A stretch of 64,000 bases of DNA from Dryas octopetala (Eukaryota; Streptophyta; Magnoliopsida; Rosales; Rosaceae), in the NCBI GenBank assembly GCA_963921425.1, contig OY992840.1, positions 15,664,621 through 15,728,620 on the forward strand, in the 5' to 3' direction. The translations under genes were made by a program, and so were the position numbers. Every line of letters begins with the position of its first letter. Positions within the stretch are counted from its first letter, which is position 1. The notes beneath the pieces were generated by a model. That model was not told where the DNA came from. It made no database searches and was given only the letters and a program-made list of their open reading frames with translations. Positions 60,740-64,000 of the stretch are shown here, piece after piece.

Positions 60740-61923
60740 CTAAATCCATTTCAGTAATGGTTCTTTGTAATCCATGCTAGCACACATACCAGTAATCCTA
60801 CAAACAAGTGACCAAATCAGAAACCAATGTTAGATCCTTGTAAACTTTGTTCTTCTTTCTAAGGTTGATCCAACAATAAATTTTCACACAATCACTTTCA
60901 CAAAAATCACTAGAGCTTAAGAAGGTTACCTGTCAATGTGTCTGCCATAGAGTAGCATGTTCTTCTTGATGATGACTTCACTGCACATCACACAGAAATT
61001 AAGATCATTTATGAAGCCATGCACTAAATCAAACATAACCCAGAAAAGATATATACACAAACACATGCACAATTTGATGATGATGTTGATGATGACTAAC
61101 CAGAATCACAATTTGATGTTGAATTTGAGCTCCCACACATGCACAATTGCCTAATGCCATCAGTACCATACCCACACGTGCCACCAGTAGCCTCACACGC
61201 CCTGCAAAACTCATCATTTTCTTGAACAGAATACTTCACACGAATCCCATAAGACCACCCACCAGCCCCATCCACTCTCAACGGGGCAAGACTATAAGCA
61301 CTGCTGTACCCTTCACACTGAAGCTTGGTAAGATTAATGGACTTGATAGCCTCATATGGCACCGCACAACACTCGGGCGGGCCCGACCCAAACATCGAGC
61401 CCACCTTTCTGTGACCCAACAAGGCCCATGCAGGGCAACCGTAGTACTCCTCACAGCTCATGCCTGAAACGTTTCTACATGGCAAGTGCTTTCCCGGGAA
61501 GCCTTGGAAGAGTGGTGACTGAGCTGAGCAGCCTATCAGCATGAACACATTGTCGGCGGTCGGGTTCATGTACGGGGAACGCCATTGCTCCACGGCGAAA
61601 CCATTGCCCTTTGCACCTAGCACTATGGTGTCACAAGTTGACATGTGAGGCTCATGTAGTGTGAGGGATTGATAAGCATAGTCTATGTCTAAGACCCGGT
61701 AGGATCCAGAGCTTATGTGAAACATAAGCACATCGTTTATGCAGTAGAGGAGCTCCCGAAAACCCGGGTGCCCGCACCCGGAATGGAGGGCAAATGGGTA
61801 ATCTATGGTTATGTTTCCACAATAGGATCTGCATGTGTTGCCTGAGCTTGATGGAATTAAAGCTGAAATTAGTAAAAGATGGAGGAAACTGAGAATGAGC
61901 AGAGTAGCAGTACTACTTCTCAT
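60740..61923 (-). CDS. Secreted WAK galacturonan-binding-type protein (no kinase)
   Basis: The first exon, 61101-61923, encodes a signal peptide (LLILSFLHLLLISALIPSSS) and a GUB_WAK_bind domain starting CRSYCGNITIDYPFALHSGC, then a Cys-rich WAK-associated C-terminal part ending CGYGTDGIRQLCMCG. Two short exons fit the frame: 60930-60981 (donor CTG|GTTAGT before it, acceptor TGCAG) and 60740-60797, giving 310 residues ending LLKWI. Neither adds a membrane helix or kinase, so the protein is probably secreted to the cell wall, where this family is thought to bind pectin-type polymers. If the small exons are wrong, the frame stops just after CDSG at about 61100. Divergently placed to the Tim17-family gene. 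Confidence 0.75.
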
Positions 61924-62906
61924 GGATGCGAGTGAGAGAGAGTTTGAACAAGTGTTTGTGAATTTGTGTGTGAGAGGAAGAGTACTAGTGGCCGGGTTAG
62001 TGGGAGTGCAAACAATTGCAATGATGCCTTGCTTGGCCTTGTGGGCATGATTTGGGGGGACTTTATTCAGATCACATGGTGTGTTGAGAATCTTTTGGTG
62101 AATTGTTTATGGGTTTTGCTTCTCTTTTTGGTTGGAGAATTATTTGTTTTTGAAACCAGTAGGGTAACTTTTGAAATGCTGCAGCAAGCTTTAGGCTGCT
62201 TTTTGGTACTGTAGGGCAATAAAAATTGCATGAAATGCTACTCATGGAGTTGCTTTAAGTTCAAGTGTTTCTTTGCTTCTCTATGACTATAACAGTGGGA
62301 GTGATACAACTATTTAAAGTGAAAAAATTAAAAAGAATTTTGCATATTATTCGAATTTAGTACATCTCTTAATGATAAATACCACCAAATTATACAATAG
62401 CTATTTGATAAAATTTGCATATAGTTAAGCATATTTGATAGGTATCATCCAATTAATGTTGAATGATTTATAAGATAGCACCAGTCCATCTACAAAAAAA
62501 AAAAAATATTAATAAGAAGAAGAAAGCACCATTTTTCTTTTATTGTGTGTTACTGTGTTGGTTAAGGCCTATCTGATGCAAACGGCTTGTCGTAACCATA
62601 AAAAAGTATAGGCCTATATTAAACGTTTGTCGTATCCATGGTGATTGTAAGCATACACACGACATGTCGTTTTTCTCGAATCCTCATGTTGAAATTCGAC
62701 TTTCCACGTGGCACCTCACTGAGAAGTGAGAACTCGCGATGGCGGTCATTACCACCGTCCTCGTACCTCTTGCCCAGAAAACAGTACTCTAAAATTACCT
62801 TCAGCTGCTATTAAAATAAAGAACACTAATTTTCTTGGAAACCAAACGCTACCAGTGTTAGGAGTTACTCTTTCAGTGGTTCGTGTGTAGAGCATACTAT
62901 TTGATA
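61924..62906. promoter_or_regulatory. Divergent intergenic region between WAK-like and Tim17-family genes
   Basis: This about 980-bp spacer must hold both promoters. It includes two related blocks (62566-62600 and 62611-62640) with GGCCTAT and TTGTCGTAACCAT or TTGTCGTATCCAT, then a perfect 12-bp palindrome ACGACATGTCGT at 62659-62670. No gene is seen in it. Confidence 0.5.
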
Positions 62907-63922
62907 ATGGAAGCTCTCGAGGAATCCGAAGAAGCCGTCTCAAACGTAATGGATTATCTCTACTCACTTTACTTACTAAAATACTTGCAAAATGTTAATT
63001 TGTTTGCTATTCTTATACGAAACTTCTCTAAAACCGAGTAATATGGGGTTAATTAGGGCCTTCACATAATTGTTTTTGTTCATTTCTGGGTCAAGTTTAG
63101 GATTTTAGACCCACTTGCTTAATTGGGTCCTCAAAATTGTTAATATTAATGATTTTAAAATTTGGGTTTTGTTTGTTATATGTTTAAGAAACTTGCGTAT
63201 TACATTATATTCGAATTGCCCATCATATGTTTGCTAAAATGCATGCCGAAGAGAATAACACTGTGTTCTTTGAATTAGCATTCTCCAAAACTAGCAGGAA
63301 CGGTCAACTGGGGCACAGCAACTGTCGTCGGAGTGTTTGCAGGCATGTTATATGGTGGTAGCAAGGAGGCAGCTGCTTCAGTTGTAAGTTTCTATCTAAA
63401 TAACAATTCTACAAGTGCATACTTGATGCTTTTTATAGTATTTCATGACAGTGTTCGATCAATTTAAGTGTTCGATTATTATCTGAATCTTTGAAGATTG
63501 GATATACATAACATGCAGAGTGGTTTTGTTTCAGGCTGTTCCTTTACACTTTCATGATGAATTTTTTTAAATTAACTGTTTATTCATCTACATAGCTTTT
63601 CTCTTTTGACATTATATTTCAACTGTATTATGTTCAAACTTGTGAGGACTCTGCCTCTTTTTCCAGAGCAAGGACGCGGAAGTAATGTTGAAGCTTGGAA
63701 GCACACCGGACAAGCGCGAGCAATATCGTTTGATGAGAGATGCAATGGAGAAAAGGTTCATTCAAGTCACTCGGGGCTCAATAATTGGTGGAGTGCGCCT
63801 TGGATTGTTTACTGCTACATTTTGTGGTTTGCAAAATCTACTTGCTGAGACACGGGGTGTGCATGATGTTTTCAATGCTGTTGGAGCTGGTTCAGCCACT
63901 GCTGCTACATTTGGTCTAATAA
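62907..63922 (+). CDS. Tim17/Tim22/Tim23-family (PRAT) membrane protein, 5' part
   Basis: Three exons are visible: 62907-62945, 63279-63383 and 63667-63922; phases agree. The last ends in a donor (ATAA|GTACG) and the rest lies beyond the right edge. The first exon encodes only the acidic MEALEESEEAVSN. Exon 2 has VVGVFAGMLYGGSKEAA, a Gly-rich first membrane helix. Exon 3 has FIQVTRGSIIGGVRLGLFTA, carrying the PRAT-type G/R-rich motif of the family, and a third helix region (AVGAGSATAATFGLI). Such proteins are preprotein or amino-acid translocator subunits of mitochondrial or plastid inner membranes. The organelle cannot be read from this part. By family and position it corresponds to Arabidopsis At5g63000 (from memory). 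Confidence 0.82.
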
Positions 63923-64000
63923 GTACGAAGTCATATCTAATGCTTTGGGTTGTATAGTCATTGCGCATGTGTAGAAGCATCAACGTCTGAAGTTGATGTT

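Overview
The window is nuclear plant DNA. Genes are broken into many exons by AT-rich introns, with GT-AG junctions that I could follow in frame. Class I KNOX, CRK, GRXC1-type glutaredoxin and GSO-like LRR genes are plant families, and CT/GA microsatellites, a tRNA-derived SINE and MITEs fill the spaces. Gene content and low repeat density suggest a rosid eudicot, perhaps Rosaceae; that is an impression, not a demonstrated placement.

Layout. Left edge to 9.3 kb: the 3' end of a membrane-protein gene (resembling EMB2759), a BED-zinc-finger hAT derivative on the minus strand with an internal 324-bp duplication, and a five-exon plastid-targeted membrane protein gene. 12.5-25.3 kb: a single-exon, kinase-less 32-LRR receptor-like protein, a four-exon glutaredoxin (GRXC1 type, minus) and a 13-exon gene (minus) for a 1088-residue protein joining Ig-like ectodomain repeats to a TRP-like multipass membrane region. 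27.8-39.7 kb: DPH7-type WD40 gene (minus), a repeat-rich intergenic region, then a class I KNOX homeobox gene with a 5.2-kb third intron. 41.8-50.7 kb: a cysteine-rich receptor-like kinase and a 14-exon PP2A B55 regulatory subunit gene. 50.7-57.2 kb: a gene-free block with at least four MITE-like elements. 57.2-64 kb: anthranilate phosphoribosyltransferase, a secreted WAK galacturonan-binding-type protein (minus) and the first three exons of a Tim17/22/23-family gene that runs off the right edge.

The genes are not an operon and do not form one pathway. From memory, the EMB2759-like, plastid membrane, glutaredoxin, DPH7-like and Tim17-family genes correspond to a run of neighbours on Arabidopsis chromosome 5 (around At5g63000-At5g63050), which would make the window a conserved syntenic block into which the LRR, Ig/TRP-like, KNOX, CRK, B55, PAT and WAK-like genes are interleaved.

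Exon coordinates were worked out by hand from reading frame and splice sites. They are internally consistent in phase but are not backed by transcripts. The most unusual items are the Ig/TRP-like gene (with a GC-AG intron forced by frame), the kinase-less GSO-like receptor, the KNOX gene whose two splice donors abut CT microsatellites, the CRK intron that stays open when retained, and several previously unnamed-looking MITEs.
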